From: Flavobacterium faecale
GTDB lineage: Bacteria; Bacteroidota; Bacteroidia; Flavobacteriales; Flavobacteriaceae
DNA length: 64,000 nucleotides
Assembly: GCF_003076455.1 (NCBI RefSeq)
Contig: NZ_CP020918.1
Coordinates: 1,054,001-1,118,000 of the forward strand
Direction of reading: 5' to 3'
Shown: positions 43,658-53,352 of the stretch, one piece after another
Layout: each line of letters begins with the position of its first letter
Position numbering within the stretch: position 1 is the first letter of the stretch
Notes under the pieces: generated by a model
What the model saw: the letters and a program-made list of their open reading frames with translations, nothing else
Told to the model about the DNA's origin: nothing
Database searches by the model: none
Translations under genes and position numbers: made by a program

Positions 43658-44653
43658 ATGTTCCCATTACAAAGAGGTAGAAGATTAAGAACAAGTGAAT
43701 CTATTCGTTCATTAGTTCGTGAGACGACATTAAGTCCGTCAGATTTTATGTTTCCCATGTTTATTGCAGAGGGAGAAAACGTACAAGTAGAAATTGCTTC
43801 TATGCCAGGAATCTTTCGTCGTTCGATAGATTTAACGGTAAAAGAGGTTATAGAATTATATGAATTGGGTATTCGCGCTGTAAATATTTATGTAAAGGTC
43901 AGCGAAGATTTAAAGGACAATACAGGAAAAGAAGCTTGGAATGAAAACGGATTGATGCAAGACGCCATTCGCGCTATTAAAACGGCATGTCCAGAGATGG
44001 TAGTGATGCCTGATGTAGCTTTAGACCCTTATTCTATTTATGGACATGACGGTATCATTGCAAACGGTGATGTCGATAACGAATCGACAAACGAAGCCTT
44101 AGTGAAAATGGCAGTTTCACATGCACAAGCAGGAGCCGATTTTGTAGCACCAAGTGATATGATGGACGGACGCGTATTGCGTTTGCGCCAAGGTCTTGAT
44201 GCTGCAGGTTTTCATAATGTGGGGATCATGAGTTATTCAGCGAAGTACGCTTCTGCATTTTATGGACCTTTTCGCGATGCATTAGATAGTGCGCCAAGGG
44301 AAGCTGATGTCGAAGTGCCAAAAGACAAGAAAACGTATCAAATGGATTATGCCAACCGCATAGAAGCTATCAAAGAAGCACTTTGGGATGTGGAAGAAGG
44401 TGCCGATATGGTAATGGTGAAACCGGGAATTGCCTATCTAGACATCGTTCGCGAGGTTAAAAATGCAGTAAATGTTCCGGTAACGGTTTATCATGTTTCT
44501 GGTGAATATGCTATGATCAAAGCAGCAGCCGAAAAAGGGTGGTTAGATCATGACAAAATTATGATGGAGCAATTAATGTGCATCAAGAGAGCAGGAGCAA
44601 GTTTGATTTCGACTTATTTTGCAAAAGAGGCAGCTATTCTTTTGAGAAAATAA
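43658..44653 (+). CDS. hemB: Delta-aminolevulinic acid dehydratase (porphobilinogen synthase)
   Basis: Condenses two 5-aminolevulinate to porphobilinogen; 331 residues. Catalytic Lys residues lie in SYSAKYASAFYGPFRDA near 197-213 and MVKPGIAYLDI near 253-263; the metal-site region is DFVAPSDMMDGRV near 159-171 and DVALDPYS near 119-126. It completes the heme genes of this window. An older, decayed copy of its first 30 codons lies 0.6 kb upstream. Confidence 0.97.
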   Translation: MFPLQRGRRLRTSESIRSLVRETTLSPSDFMFPMFIAEGENVQVEIASMPGIFRRSIDLTVKEVIELYELGIRAVNIYVKVSEDLKDNTGKEAWNENGLMQDAIRAIKTACPEMVVMPDVALDPYSIYGHDGIIANGDVDNESTNEALVKMAVSHAQAGADFVAPSDMMDGRVLRLRQGLDAAGFHNVGIMSYSAKYASAFYGPFRDALDSAPREADVEVPKDKKTYQMDYANRIEAIKEALWDVEEGADMVMVKPGIAYLDIVREVKNAVNVPVTVYHVSGEYAMIKAAAEKGWLDHDKIMMEQLMCIKRAGASLISTYFAKEAAILLRK

Positions 44654-44825
44654 TTTTTTGTTACTGTAGATTTGACTTATAATTTCATTTTCGAAATAAA
44701 AAAAGGCGAGGTGCATTTTGTATTATTTTCGAAAAGAAAAAGTTAAAAGAATCATCAACTTGCAGATAAATATAAAAAAAGAGGTTTGGATGATATTTAT
44801 CAGCCTAAGTCTTGTTTTTTGTAAG

Positions 44826-44833
44826 TAAATTTG
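44826..44833 (+). promoter_or_regulatory. Candidate -7 box (TAAATTTG) of the cytochrome gene
   Basis: TAnnTTTG match 20 nt before the ATG at 44854; no -33 TTG at the expected distance. Confidence 0.35.
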
Positions 44834-44853
44834 AGAGAATAAATTCAATTATC

Positions 44854-45261
44854 ATGAAAAAAGTAATAATTATAGGAATGGTCTTTTTGGCCATGGCATG
44901 TAAAAAGAAAGACGAAGAATCTTTTGGAAAACAAGAGCCGGAGCAAACTACAGAAGCATCTTCTGAAGGAATGCCAGCAGAGACTCAAACACCAGAGCAA
45001 CTAGGTGAAACACTTTTCAATGGAAAAGGGACTTGTGCAACTTGTCATAAAATAGATTCTAAGTTAATTGGGCCAAGTGTTCAAGATATTGCCAAGATAT
45101 ATAAGGAGAAAGGTGGTAATATCATTTCGTTTTTAAGAGACGATGCAAAACCACTAGTTGATCCAAGTCAGTATGAGGTTATGAAAGCAAATTTTACTAT
45201 TACAAAAGCGATGAGCGATGAAGAGTTAAAAGGACTCGAAGCGTATATTTATAGTAAGTAA
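44854..45261 (+). CDS. Lipoprotein cytochrome c
   Basis: A 135-residue lipoprotein (signal MKKVIIIGMVFLAMAC, Cys16). One heme-binding motif CATCH is at 61-65, with a likely distal Met in KANFTITKAMSDEELK. Residues 17-50 form an acidic, Gln/Thr-rich linker. It resembles small class I cytochromes c of Bacteroidetes, an electron carrier on the periplasmic face. The ATG at 44854 is chosen because it starts the signal peptide; an upstream ATG at 44812 would lie over the -7 box. It follows the heme genes but is separately promoted. Confidence 0.9.
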   Translation: MKKVIIIGMVFLAMACKKKDEESFGKQEPEQTTEASSEGMPAETQTPEQLGETLFNGKGTCATCHKIDSKLIGPSVQDIAKIYKEKGGNIISFLRDDAKPLVDPSQYEVMKANFTITKAMSDEELKGLEAYIYSK

Positions 45262-45278
45262 TTTAAAATTAAGAATAT

Positions 45279-45316
45279 AAAAAGGAGTGTAGTTGTACTA
45301 TTGCACTCCTTTTTTT
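45279..45316 (+). terminator. Intrinsic terminator after the cytochrome gene
   Basis: Stem 45279-45289 with 45304-45314 around a 14-nt loop, ending in a run of T, 18 nt after the stop. Confidence 0.85.
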
Positions 45317-45590
45317 GTACGCCTATTTTGCTGTATGAATAGCAATTAGTAGTAAAAAGTCTCATATTATCTATCATTTGGCAGTTTGAATTTTAATTAC
45401 GCAATTATTTTACCATTTTATTAACAAGTATGTTGTTTTTTATATACTTTAGTGCTCAGTTGTAAATACCTATTACTGATTGCAGTAGCAACTTATTTTT
45501 AAAAACAAATTTAATTCATATGTAGGCGGTCGTTATTTGCGGTCTACACGCTTCATGAAATTATTATTATTTTAAAAATAAGCTTTGCGG
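45317..45590. other. Intergenic region before the TonB receptor
   Basis: About 270 AT-rich bases with no reading frame, repeat or tRNA seen. No full TTG plus TAnnTTTG promoter was found, so the receptor's promoter is probably of another type or weakly conserved. Confidence 0.5.
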
Positions 45591-48428
45591 ATGAGAATAC
45601 TTTTCCTAGCTCTACTTTTGGGCTTTCCTTCATTATTTCTATTTTCTCAAAATAAAACGCAAATCTCAGGAATTGTTGTCGATGCCAAGTCTGCACAGCC
45701 ACTTCCGTCAGTGGTGGTGACCTTGCAAAATACCGTTTGGATGCAGTTAACAAGTAGCGATGGAACTTTTTCATTGGATATACCCGATGCGGGTGAGTAC
45801 CTATTATTGGCGCACAGCCAAGGGTACAAAGATATATTGTTGTCTGTTGTAGTAGCTGAGGGCAAAAATCTAAAACTAGGGACACTAGCACTTGAAGAAG
45901 ATATTATTACCGATCAGCAGAGCAATACCATTCGGCTTTTGGACGAAGAGGTACAAGATGACAATGGAAGTTCTGAGAACACATCAGTTTTATTACAGTC
46001 AACCAAAGATGCTTTTCAACAAGCAGCGGCTTTCAATTGGGGAGCGGCGCGCTTCAGGATGCGTGGTTTGGATAGTGAACAGGCTACAACTTTGATTAAT
46101 GGTGTTCGAATGAACAAAGTATACGATGGTAGACCGCAATGGGGTAACTGGGGCGGACTAAATGATGTGACTCGAAACCAAGAGTTTACAGTAGGCACAA
46201 CGGCTTCCGATTATAGTTTCGGTGGTGTTTTGGGCACGCAAGAGATTACAACTCGAGCATCAATTTTTAGAAAAGGGACTCGAATTACCTTTTCGAGCAC
46301 CAATACCAATTACAGTTGGCGCACCATTGTTACCCATGCATCAGGATTAGGAACAAAGGGATGGGCTTATGTAATTTCGGCTGGTAAGAGATGGGCGGAC
46401 GAAGGGTATTTTAACGGTACAACCTATGACGGTAATTCTGTTTTTGTAGGTATCGAAAAGAAGATTAGCGACAAGCATTCGATCAATTTTTCTGGTTTTT
46501 ATACTCCCAATTCAAGAGGTAAAAACTCGCCCAATACCAATGAAGTTCTCGATTTAACTTCATCCAAATACAATTCATATTGGGGTTTTCAAAATGGAAA
46601 ACAACGCAATGCTCGCGTAAAAACTGTAGAAGAACCAATCTTTATGTTGAACCACTATTTTAGCATCAATGACCACACCAATTTACAAACTTCAGTAATG
46701 TATCAAACAGGTAAGGTGAGCAATAGTAATATTGACTACCAAAATGCAAACAGTCCCGATCCGTCTTATTTTCGTAATCTTCCAAGTTATTATTTGTCTT
46801 TGTACGGTGCAGATCAAGGCGAAAACTCGGGAGCTTTTACTCCTGATCTTGACAACGCAGACAAAAGTCGATTACAATTTCTAAGCAATGCTCAAATTAA
46901 TTGGGAGGGTTTGTATCGTGCCAATCAACAACCAGTTTTAGATAGTAACGGAAAAATAACAGCCTATACACCCGCTCAGAGTCATTATGTATTGTATGAG
47001 GACCGTACAGATGATCAAACTATTACAGCCAACAGCCTGTTTGATACGCAGATTAATGCTAATGTAATGATGAATGCAGGTGGTTCTTTTTCGAAATTAA
47101 AATCGCATAATTATCAAAAGTTGATTGACTTATTAGGTGGTGCGTATTTTGAGGATTTCGATCCCTATTACAAAGGTAGCCGGGCACAACCTGATTTGAA
47201 TAATCCAAATCGAAAAGTGATGGAAGGTGAGGCTTACGGATATAATTTTAACTACCTAACGCAAACTTTTGATGCTTTTACACAGTTCAAATTTATGTAT
47301 AAAACAACAGATTTTTACTTGGCTCAATCCTTCACTTCTACTAGTTACCAAAGAGAAGGATTATATAAAAATGGAATTTATGAAAATAGTTCACTTGGGA
47401 AGAGTGAGGAACTTAAATTTGAAAATTTTGGTTTCAAGGGAGGTATGATTTTTAAGTTATCGGGCAAACAATCAGTAACAGTCAATGCGGCACATATGAC
47501 CAAGGCACCTAATTTGAAGAGTAGTTTTCCTAACGCTCGTATAAGCAACGCAATCGTACCTGCGCTACAGAGTGAAGTCTTGAATAGTTGGGATGTGAGT
47601 TACTTTTTTAGATCTCCAAAACTACAAACTAGGCTCACAGCCTATAATGTATCACAACAAAATGCTACACAAACGTCGTTTTTTTATGCTGAAGGAATTT
47701 TTGACAACGGTGCAGGATACACGGCAACAAATGCTTTTGTTGGTCAAACGTTGTCTCGCTTAAATAAAAGCAATAGAGGGATAGAATGGAGTTTGGCTTA
47801 TGCCATAAGTTCAACGTTCAAAACCACTTTTGCTGTTGCTTACGGTGAATATCTTTATGCAAATAACCCAAATGTAACCATTAGCAATGATGCGTTGGCA
47901 ACGGTAACCAATCCCAATACAATTGTAGATTTTGGTACGGCTTTGCTCAAGAATTATAAGCAAGCAGGTATGCCGCAGCAGGCTTATAGTTTTGGATTGG
48001 AATATCGTGATCCACATTATTGGTGGTTGGCCTCCAACATAAATTACCTTGACGGACGCTATGTTGATGTTTCGCCAATTGCTAGAACAAGTCATTTTTA
48101 TACCAATCCTGCCAGTGGTTTTGTATTTCCAGAGGCTACAGAGGAGCGCGCCAAAATACTTTTGGAACAAGAAAAATTACAGCCAGTAGCCTTACTTAAT
48201 TTTATTGGGGGCAAATCGTGGCACATTCAAAAAAAGTATTTGGGTTTGTTTTTTAGTATAAATAATGTGTTAGATACCACTTATAAAACTGGCGGATATG
48301 AGCAAGCTCGTAATGCTAATTTTCGTCAGCGCAACCAAGATCTAGCGAGTAATTCGCCCTCATTTGCAAACAAATATTTTCAAGGATACGGTCGTACGTA
48401 TTATGTTAATCTCAATTTTAGTTTATAG
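45591..48428 (+). CDS. TonB-dependent outer-membrane receptor
   Basis: About 945 residues with signal peptide MRILFLALLLGFPSLFLFS. The N-terminal carboxypeptidase-like regulatory domain spans about 20-100 (ISGIVVDAKSAQPLPSVVV), then a plug with RFRMRGLDSEQATTLINGV near 155-175, and a long beta barrel ending YYVNLNFSL. Substrate unknown. The ATG at 45591 is two codons inside a TTG reading. The lipoprotein downstream begins 13 nt after the stop and is probably its surface partner. Confidence 0.92.
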   Translation: MRILFLALLLGFPSLFLFSQNKTQISGIVVDAKSAQPLPSVVVTLQNTVWMQLTSSDGTFSLDIPDAGEYLLLAHSQGYKDILLSVVVAEGKNLKLGTLALEEDIITDQQSNTIRLLDEEVQDDNGSSENTSVLLQSTKDAFQQAAAFNWGAARFRMRGLDSEQATTLINGVRMNKVYDGRPQWGNWGGLNDVTRNQEFTVGTTASDYSFGGVLGTQEITTRASIFRKGTRITFSSTNTNYSWRTIVTHASGLGTKGWAYVISAGKRWADEGYFNGTTYDGNSVFVGIEKKISDKHSINFSGFYTPNSRGKNSPNTNEVLDLTSSKYNSYWGFQNGKQRNARVKTVEEPIFMLNHYFSINDHTNLQTSVMYQTGKVSNSNIDYQNANSPDPSYFRNLPSYYLSLYGADQGENSGAFTPDLDNADKSRLQFLSNAQINWEGLYRANQQPVLDSNGKITAYTPAQSHYVLYEDRTDDQTITANSLFDTQINANVMMNAGGSFSKLKSHNYQKLIDLLGGAYFEDFDPYYKGSRAQPDLNNPNRKVMEGEAYGYNFNYLTQTFDAFTQFKFMYKTTDFYLAQSFTSTSYQREGLYKNGIYENSSLGKSEELKFENFGFKGGMIFKLSGKQSVTVNAAHMTKAPNLKSSFPNARISNAIVPALQSEVLNSWDVSYFFRSPKLQTRLTAYNVSQQNATQTSFFYAEGIFDNGAGYTATNAFVGQTLSRLNKSNRGIEWSLAYAISSTFKTTFAVAYGEYLYANNPNVTISNDALATVTNPNTIVDFGTALLKNYKQAGMPQQAYSFGLEYRDPHYWWLASNINYLDGRYVDVSPIARTSHFYTNPASGFVFPEATEERAKILLEQEKLQPVALLNFIGGKSWHIQKKYLGLFFSINNVLDTTYKTGGYEQARNANFRQRNQDLASNSPSFANKYFQGYGRTYYVNLNFSL

Positions 48429-48441
48429 TAAATTTAAGCTT

Positions 48442-49788
48442 ATGAAATCATTTTTCTCTTTTTCAATAGTTGCAATTCTTTTGCTTGTCTCTTGCTCTTC
48501 TACAGATGTTGCGGTGCCAGATTTGGTCTGTAATCAACCTGATTTTGTAACTAATAAAACCGTCCTAGAAGTAACTAATAATGCCAGTTCTTTAGTGAGT
48601 AAATATGGGTATGATGATGTAATTGAGGCTTACGTAATATCTACCGATGAGTATGGAAATTTTTTCAAAACCATGTCATTGCAAACTTTGGCTACAGCCA
48701 CAATCCCTGCTGTAGGCTTTAGCGTTCCCGTAGATGCTAGTAATTTATATGTGGATTATCGTCTAGGGAATAAAGTGTATCTAAAACTCAAAAATCAATA
48801 TACCGATATTTACTTTGGAGGGTTGAGAATAGGAGGGATTTATGCCAATGCTCAGAATGAAGCATCAGTTGGTCGACTATCACAAAATGATTATAAAAAC
48901 GTATTGTTCCCATCTTGCACCACTTTGACGGATAGTCAATTGATCAAGAAAATGACCATTCCAGAATTACTCAAAGATAGCAATATCAATACTTTGGTCG
49001 AAATAGACGATGTTCAATTTGCAGAAACAGCCATTGGTCGTCACTATTTTGAAGAAGCCAATAATGTCGGAGGAGGAACAAATTGGTATGTTGTTGATAA
49101 GAACGGAAACCGAGTGTATGTACGCACGAGTAGTTATGCGCGTTTTGCTGCAAGTTTTGTTCCTACTACAAAGGTCAATATTCGTGGTATATTAACTAAG
49201 TTTGGTGTTGATTACCAACTGGCTGTTCGATCAGAAAGTGATATCGAACCGACTACGGCTCGCGGTATTCCATTTTTTACCGAAAATTTTCAGGCAGCTG
49301 TAGACAAAAGTAATCTAAGCTTACCGGGTTGGGCAAACCTTGTGCAAGCAGGATCATTATTTTGGAAAGGAGCTGTTTATAATGGTAATGGTTGTGCCGA
49401 GTTTTTGATAAGTGGTACCAAAGTCAATTCGAATATTGCTTGGTTGGTTTCACCAAAAATCGATATGGATGTTTACAAAAACGAAGTGATGACTTTTAGG
49501 AGTGCGCAACACCACCTCGATGTAGATTCGCCTTTGAATACACTGGAACTCTATGTGTCTAAAAACTTTGATGGGTTGGATGTTACCAAAGCAACTTGGG
49601 TCAAAATTCCTTTTAATGTGCCACAGCAAACTACACCTTGGTACCAATTTATAGGATCGGGTGGTGTGGATCTTTCAACTTATACAGGAAAAATCAATAT
49701 CGCATTCAAGTATATTGGTTCAGGAAAAAATACAGCTTTGGATGGTGCTTTTCAAGTGGATGATGTGCAGATTTATGGTGAAAAGTAG
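48442..49788 (+). CDS. DUF5689 lipoprotein with choice-of-anchor J-like domain
   Basis: A 448-residue lipoprotein: signal MKSFFSFSIVAILLLVSC, lipobox Cys18. The DUF5689-like region (about 50-260: VSKYGYDDVIEAYVISTDEYGN, YVDYRLGNKVYLKL) includes an OB-like segment, and a choice-of-anchor J-type jelly roll occupies about 285-448 (FFTENFQAAVD, AWLVSPKIDMD, GAFQVDDVQIYG). Likely surface-exposed and paired with the upstream receptor for binding a nutrient. The ATG at 48442 heads the signal; the longer reading lies over the receptor end. Confidence 0.85.
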   Translation: MKSFFSFSIVAILLLVSCSSTDVAVPDLVCNQPDFVTNKTVLEVTNNASSLVSKYGYDDVIEAYVISTDEYGNFFKTMSLQTLATATIPAVGFSVPVDASNLYVDYRLGNKVYLKLKNQYTDIYFGGLRIGGIYANAQNEASVGRLSQNDYKNVLFPSCTTLTDSQLIKKMTIPELLKDSNINTLVEIDDVQFAETAIGRHYFEEANNVGGGTNWYVVDKNGNRVYVRTSSYARFAASFVPTTKVNIRGILTKFGVDYQLAVRSESDIEPTTARGIPFFTENFQAAVDKSNLSLPGWANLVQAGSLFWKGAVYNGNGCAEFLISGTKVNSNIAWLVSPKIDMDVYKNEVMTFRSAQHHLDVDSPLNTLELYVSKNFDGLDVTKATWVKIPFNVPQQTTPWYQFIGSGGVDLSTYTGKINIAFKYIGSGKNTALDGAFQVDDVQIYGEK

Positions 49789-49846
49789 CGGAGATTGGTT
49801 TAATAAATTATGATTTATTTACAAATTTATAACTAGTTAAATGCTT

Positions 49847-49854
49847 TACATTTG
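49847..49854 (+). promoter_or_regulatory. Candidate -7 box (TACATTTG) of the AsmA gene
   Basis: TAnnTTTG match 15 nt before the ATG; no -33 TTG at a standard distance. Confidence 0.4.
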
Positions 49855-49869
49855 CACAAAATTTGAACT

Positions 49870-52605
49870 ATGAAAAAGTACCTTGTCAAAGGACTGAAAA
49901 TTACGGGTATAACAATTTTGACTGTATTGGCATTGATGTTTATTTTGCCTAAATTATTTCCTGAATTCGTTACCAATCAAATTAAGGTGTTTGCCAATAA
50001 AAATATTGATGGTGAATTGACTTTTAATGAGTCAAATTTGTCATTTTTCGACCATTTTCCTTCCTTGACGCTTACCTTAAATGAATTTAAACTAAAAGGA
50101 GCTGCACCATACAAAAAAGAGACTTTGATATCTGCTCAAGAAATGGCATTCGGGATTAATATTCCTCGCTTGATTTTTAGTAAAAAAGTCAAAATTGATC
50201 AAATATTTGTTTCGAATGCTTTTTTTAATATCAAAGTCAATGAGCAAGGGCAAGCCAATTATAATGTGTATAAGTCAGACGATAAAGCTACTGCGGATAC
50301 TGAAAGTTCGGATACCTCGATAAAATTAGAAAAAATAGACATCAAAAACACAAAGGTGGTTTATGATGATTTGTCGACCAAAATACTCATGGAAGCCCGT
50401 GGTTTTAACTATGTTGGTAAAGGTGACTTAGAAAAATCTGTTTTTGATTTGATCACCGAAGCCAAAATTAATTCATTTGACTTTACCTTCGGTGGTGAGC
50501 AGTACTTGAAGAACAAACAAGTTAATGCCAATTTGATTACTAAAGTTAACACCAACTCACTTGCATTTGAATTCAAACAAAATGATTTGAGGATCAATAA
50601 GCTACCGGTTGATTTTAAAGGAACGTTTAATTTTGTCAAAGACGGTTACGCAATGAACTTTGTTATAAAATCGGTAGATAGTAACTTATATGATTTTTTC
50701 ACAGCACTACCGCCCCAATTTACACAATGGTTGTCTAAGACTAAAATTGAAGGTAAGACGGATGTTTTATTGACCTTGAAGGGTGATTATATCGAGTCGC
50801 AAAACAAGAAACCCGATCTAGGTTTTAATATGAAAATCCGAAAAGGAATGATAGCCTATGATAAGGTTCCTGTGGCGGCGTCAAATTTATTTTTGAATTT
50901 TGATACCAAGCTTCCTTCATTAGATACACAAAAACTGAGTGTCAAAATAGATTCTATATATTTCAATCTTGGTAAAGAATATCTAAACGGGATTGTAGCT
51001 ATAAAAGGACTAGAAAAACCTCTGATTGCTGCTCGACTGCGTGCCAATATGGATTTAGAAAAAATGAATCGTGCCTTCGGAATTTCGACTATAAATCTCA
51101 AAGGAGTTTTGAATGCCGACATTACTGCCAATGGTGTCTATGATATCGCTGGTAAAACCTTACCCAAAACGAAGGGTTTTATCAACTTGAAAAACGGAAT
51201 GCTCAAAACGCCTTATTATCCAAACCCGATTGCGGATATTAATTTGGATCTGAAAATGGATAATCCAGAAGGAACAACCAAGGACCTTTCGATACAAATG
51301 AAACCAGCTTCTTTTATTTTCGAAGGTAAACCAGTCAAAGTTGAAGGGATATTTGCCAACTTAGACGATATCCATTATGACTTGAAGATGAATGGCGAAT
51401 TGGATTTAGGTAAAATCTATCAGGTTTTTTCGCAAAAAGGGTTGGATGTAAAAGGGTATATTAAAGCTAATCTTGCCTTGAAAGGATCGCAGAGTGATGC
51501 TACAAATGGCAATTATTCGAAATTAAAAAATAGCGGTACCTTATTATTACGCAATATTACCACACATTCCCAGTATTTGCCAAAAGCATTTGTAATTAAT
51601 GAAGGTATTTTTACCTTTAAACAAGATCAGTTGCATTTTAAGAATTTTACAGCTTCGTACGGGAAATCAGATTTTGTAATGAACGGAAATGTGAGCAATG
51701 CTATCAATTTCGTTTTATCTGATAAGGCTGTGTTAAAAGGAAATTTTGATATAAAAAGTAATAATCTATATGTGGATGAATTCATGTATGCAAGCCCAGA
51801 TCCAGAACCTATTGAAGGTCATACTACTACAACAGTAGCGAGCTCAGGAGTGATTGTGGTGCCGCCAAATTTCAATTTACAACTTTCGGCACGTTCAAAA
51901 AAGGTGTATTGGCAAGAACTGACCTTGTCCGATTTAGTTGGTAATCTTAAAGTAAATAAAGGGAAATTAAACCTTTCAAACTCGGGATTCAACATTATTG
52001 GTAGCCCAGTAAAAATGGATGTGGTTTATAATAATGAAACCTTGCAGAGAGCTTTTTTTGATTTTAAAATAAAAGCCGATGATTTTGATATAAAACGTGC
52101 TTATGATGAGATCGAAATGTTCCGAAATATGGCATCTGCAGCCAAAAGTGCGCAAGGAATTGTATCTTTGGATTATGCCGTAAAAGGAAAATTAAATCAA
52201 GACATGAAACCAATTTATCCATCCTTGTCTGGTGGAGGTATACTTTCGGTAAAGGATGTGAAAATGAAAGGTTTCAAAATGTTTAATAATGTGAGTAAAT
52301 CGACTAATTTTGAAAGCATCAAGAATCCAGATGTTACAAAAGTAGATATTAACACGACGATTAAAAATAATATTATAACTATTGATCGATTTAAATTTAA
52401 ATTTGCAGGTTTCAGACCAAGAATCGAAGGAACCTCAAGTTTTGACGGACAATTAAATATCAAAATGCGTTTGGGTTTACCTCCGTTGGGAATAATCGGA
52501 ATACCGTTGACAGTAACTGGAACGCAAGAGAATCCAAAAGTAAAACTCGGTAAAAAGTCCGAAGAAATTGAAGAACAAGAATATATTGAAACCCCTTTTA
52601 AATAA
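49870..52605 (+). CDS. AsmA-family protein
   Basis: A 911-residue protein with one N-terminal membrane segment (about 11-30: LKITGITILTVLALMFILPK) and a very long beta-rich periplasmic region of repeated two-strand hairpins, ending in the conserved AsmA-type PPLGIIGIPLTVTGTQENPKVKLG. AsmA-like proteins are bridge-like periplasmic proteins implicated in lipid transport or envelope integrity. The FKBP gene starts 8 nt downstream and is likely cotranscribed. Confidence 0.88.
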   Translation: MKKYLVKGLKITGITILTVLALMFILPKLFPEFVTNQIKVFANKNIDGELTFNESNLSFFDHFPSLTLTLNEFKLKGAAPYKKETLISAQEMAFGINIPRLIFSKKVKIDQIFVSNAFFNIKVNEQGQANYNVYKSDDKATADTESSDTSIKLEKIDIKNTKVVYDDLSTKILMEARGFNYVGKGDLEKSVFDLITEAKINSFDFTFGGEQYLKNKQVNANLITKVNTNSLAFEFKQNDLRINKLPVDFKGTFNFVKDGYAMNFVIKSVDSNLYDFFTALPPQFTQWLSKTKIEGKTDVLLTLKGDYIESQNKKPDLGFNMKIRKGMIAYDKVPVAASNLFLNFDTKLPSLDTQKLSVKIDSIYFNLGKEYLNGIVAIKGLEKPLIAARLRANMDLEKMNRAFGISTINLKGVLNADITANGVYDIAGKTLPKTKGFINLKNGMLKTPYYPNPIADINLDLKMDNPEGTTKDLSIQMKPASFIFEGKPVKVEGIFANLDDIHYDLKMNGELDLGKIYQVFSQKGLDVKGYIKANLALKGSQSDATNGNYSKLKNSGTLLLRNITTHSQYLPKAFVINEGIFTFKQDQLHFKNFTASYGKSDFVMNGNVSNAINFVLSDKAVLKGNFDIKSNNLYVDEFMYASPDPEPIEGHTTTTVASSGVIVVPPNFNLQLSARSKKVYWQELTLSDLVGNLKVNKGKLNLSNSGFNIIGSPVKMDVVYNNETLQRAFFDFKIKADDFDIKRAYDEIEMFRNMASAAKSAQGIVSLDYAVKGKLNQDMKPIYPSLSGGGILSVKDVKMKGFKMFNNVSKSTNFESIKNPDVTKVDINTTIKNNIITIDRFKFKFAGFRPRIEGTSSFDGQLNIKMRLGLPPLGIIGIPLTVTGTQENPKVKLGKKSEEIEEQEYIETPFK

Positions 52606-52613
52606 AAATTAGT

Positions 52614-53099
52614 ATGAAGTATTACGCAGTAGCAGCACTAGCATTAGCAATATCAGTAAGTTCTTGCAAAAAGAACGATCAAGAAGAACAAAATCAGCAA
52701 CAAGTTGAAGTAGTAGATAACGGTGCGAAGAATGAGCAAGAAATTAAAGATTACTTGGCAAAAAACAATCTAAAGGCCGAAAAAACAGATTCAGGTTTGT
52801 ATTATATCGTTACAGAGCAAGGTACAGGAGCAACTCCTACGGCAGAATCTAGTGTTACGGTTGCCTACAAAGGATATTTTACAGATGGAAAAGTATTTGA
52901 TGAAAGCGGTGCAGAAGGAATATCTTTTGGACTAAATCAAGTAATTCCAGGATGGACAGAAGGTATTCAGAAATTCAAAGTAGGCGGAAAAGGAGTTTTG
53001 TTAATTCCATCAAGTATTGGATATGGTGATGAAACTAAGGGACCAATCCCTGGTGGATCTGTTCTTTTGTTTGATATTAATTTGATTGCGGCTCAATAA
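52614..53099 (+). CDS. FKBP-type peptidyl-prolyl isomerase lipoprotein
   Basis: A 161-residue lipoprotein (MKYYAVAALALAISVSSC, Cys18) with a Gln-rich linker (about 24-45) and a C-terminal FKBP domain from about 60. Conserved elements: VTVAYKGYFTDGKVFDES, VIPGWTEGIQ, LLIPSSIGYG and PIPGGSVLLFDINLI. A periplasmic folding catalyst. Follows the AsmA gene. Confidence 0.93.
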   Translation: MKYYAVAALALAISVSSCKKNDQEEQNQQQVEVVDNGAKNEQEIKDYLAKNNLKAEKTDSGLYYIVTEQGTGATPTAESSVTVAYKGYFTDGKVFDESGAEGISFGLNQVIPGWTEGIQKFKVGGKGVLLIPSSIGYGDETKGPIPGGSVLLFDINLIAAQ

Positions 53100-53328
53100 T
53101 TCTAGAACGTAATATAGGTCAAATTTTAAAGTTCAGGTCATTTGCTTTTATAATGAATTTTGGCATCAATCGGTTCGAAGATAGAGACGATAGGTATAAT
53201 TGGTGTAATTTTTGTAGTCATTGATACTTGTGGCAATTGCTGTAATTCGTGTCAAATTTTTTTAGGAATTTGACAGCGAATGCCATGTTTTAAATTATCT
53301 TAAATCCAATTCTTATTTTACAAATCGT

Positions 53329-53336
53329 TAAATTTG
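53329..53336 (+). promoter_or_regulatory. Candidate -7 box (TAAATTTG) of hflX
   Basis: TAnnTTTG match 16 nt before the hflX ATG; -33 TTG not evident. Confidence 0.35.
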
Positions 53337-53352
53337 TACCTTATTCAATATT

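Noticed and set aside
45317..45590. Small gene or RNA before the TonB receptor
   Set aside because: No open frame with a start signal and no stable paired structure was seen.
53100..53352. tRNA suspected from GGTTCGA near 53168
   Set aside because: No acceptor stem, anticodon arm or CCA could be placed around it.
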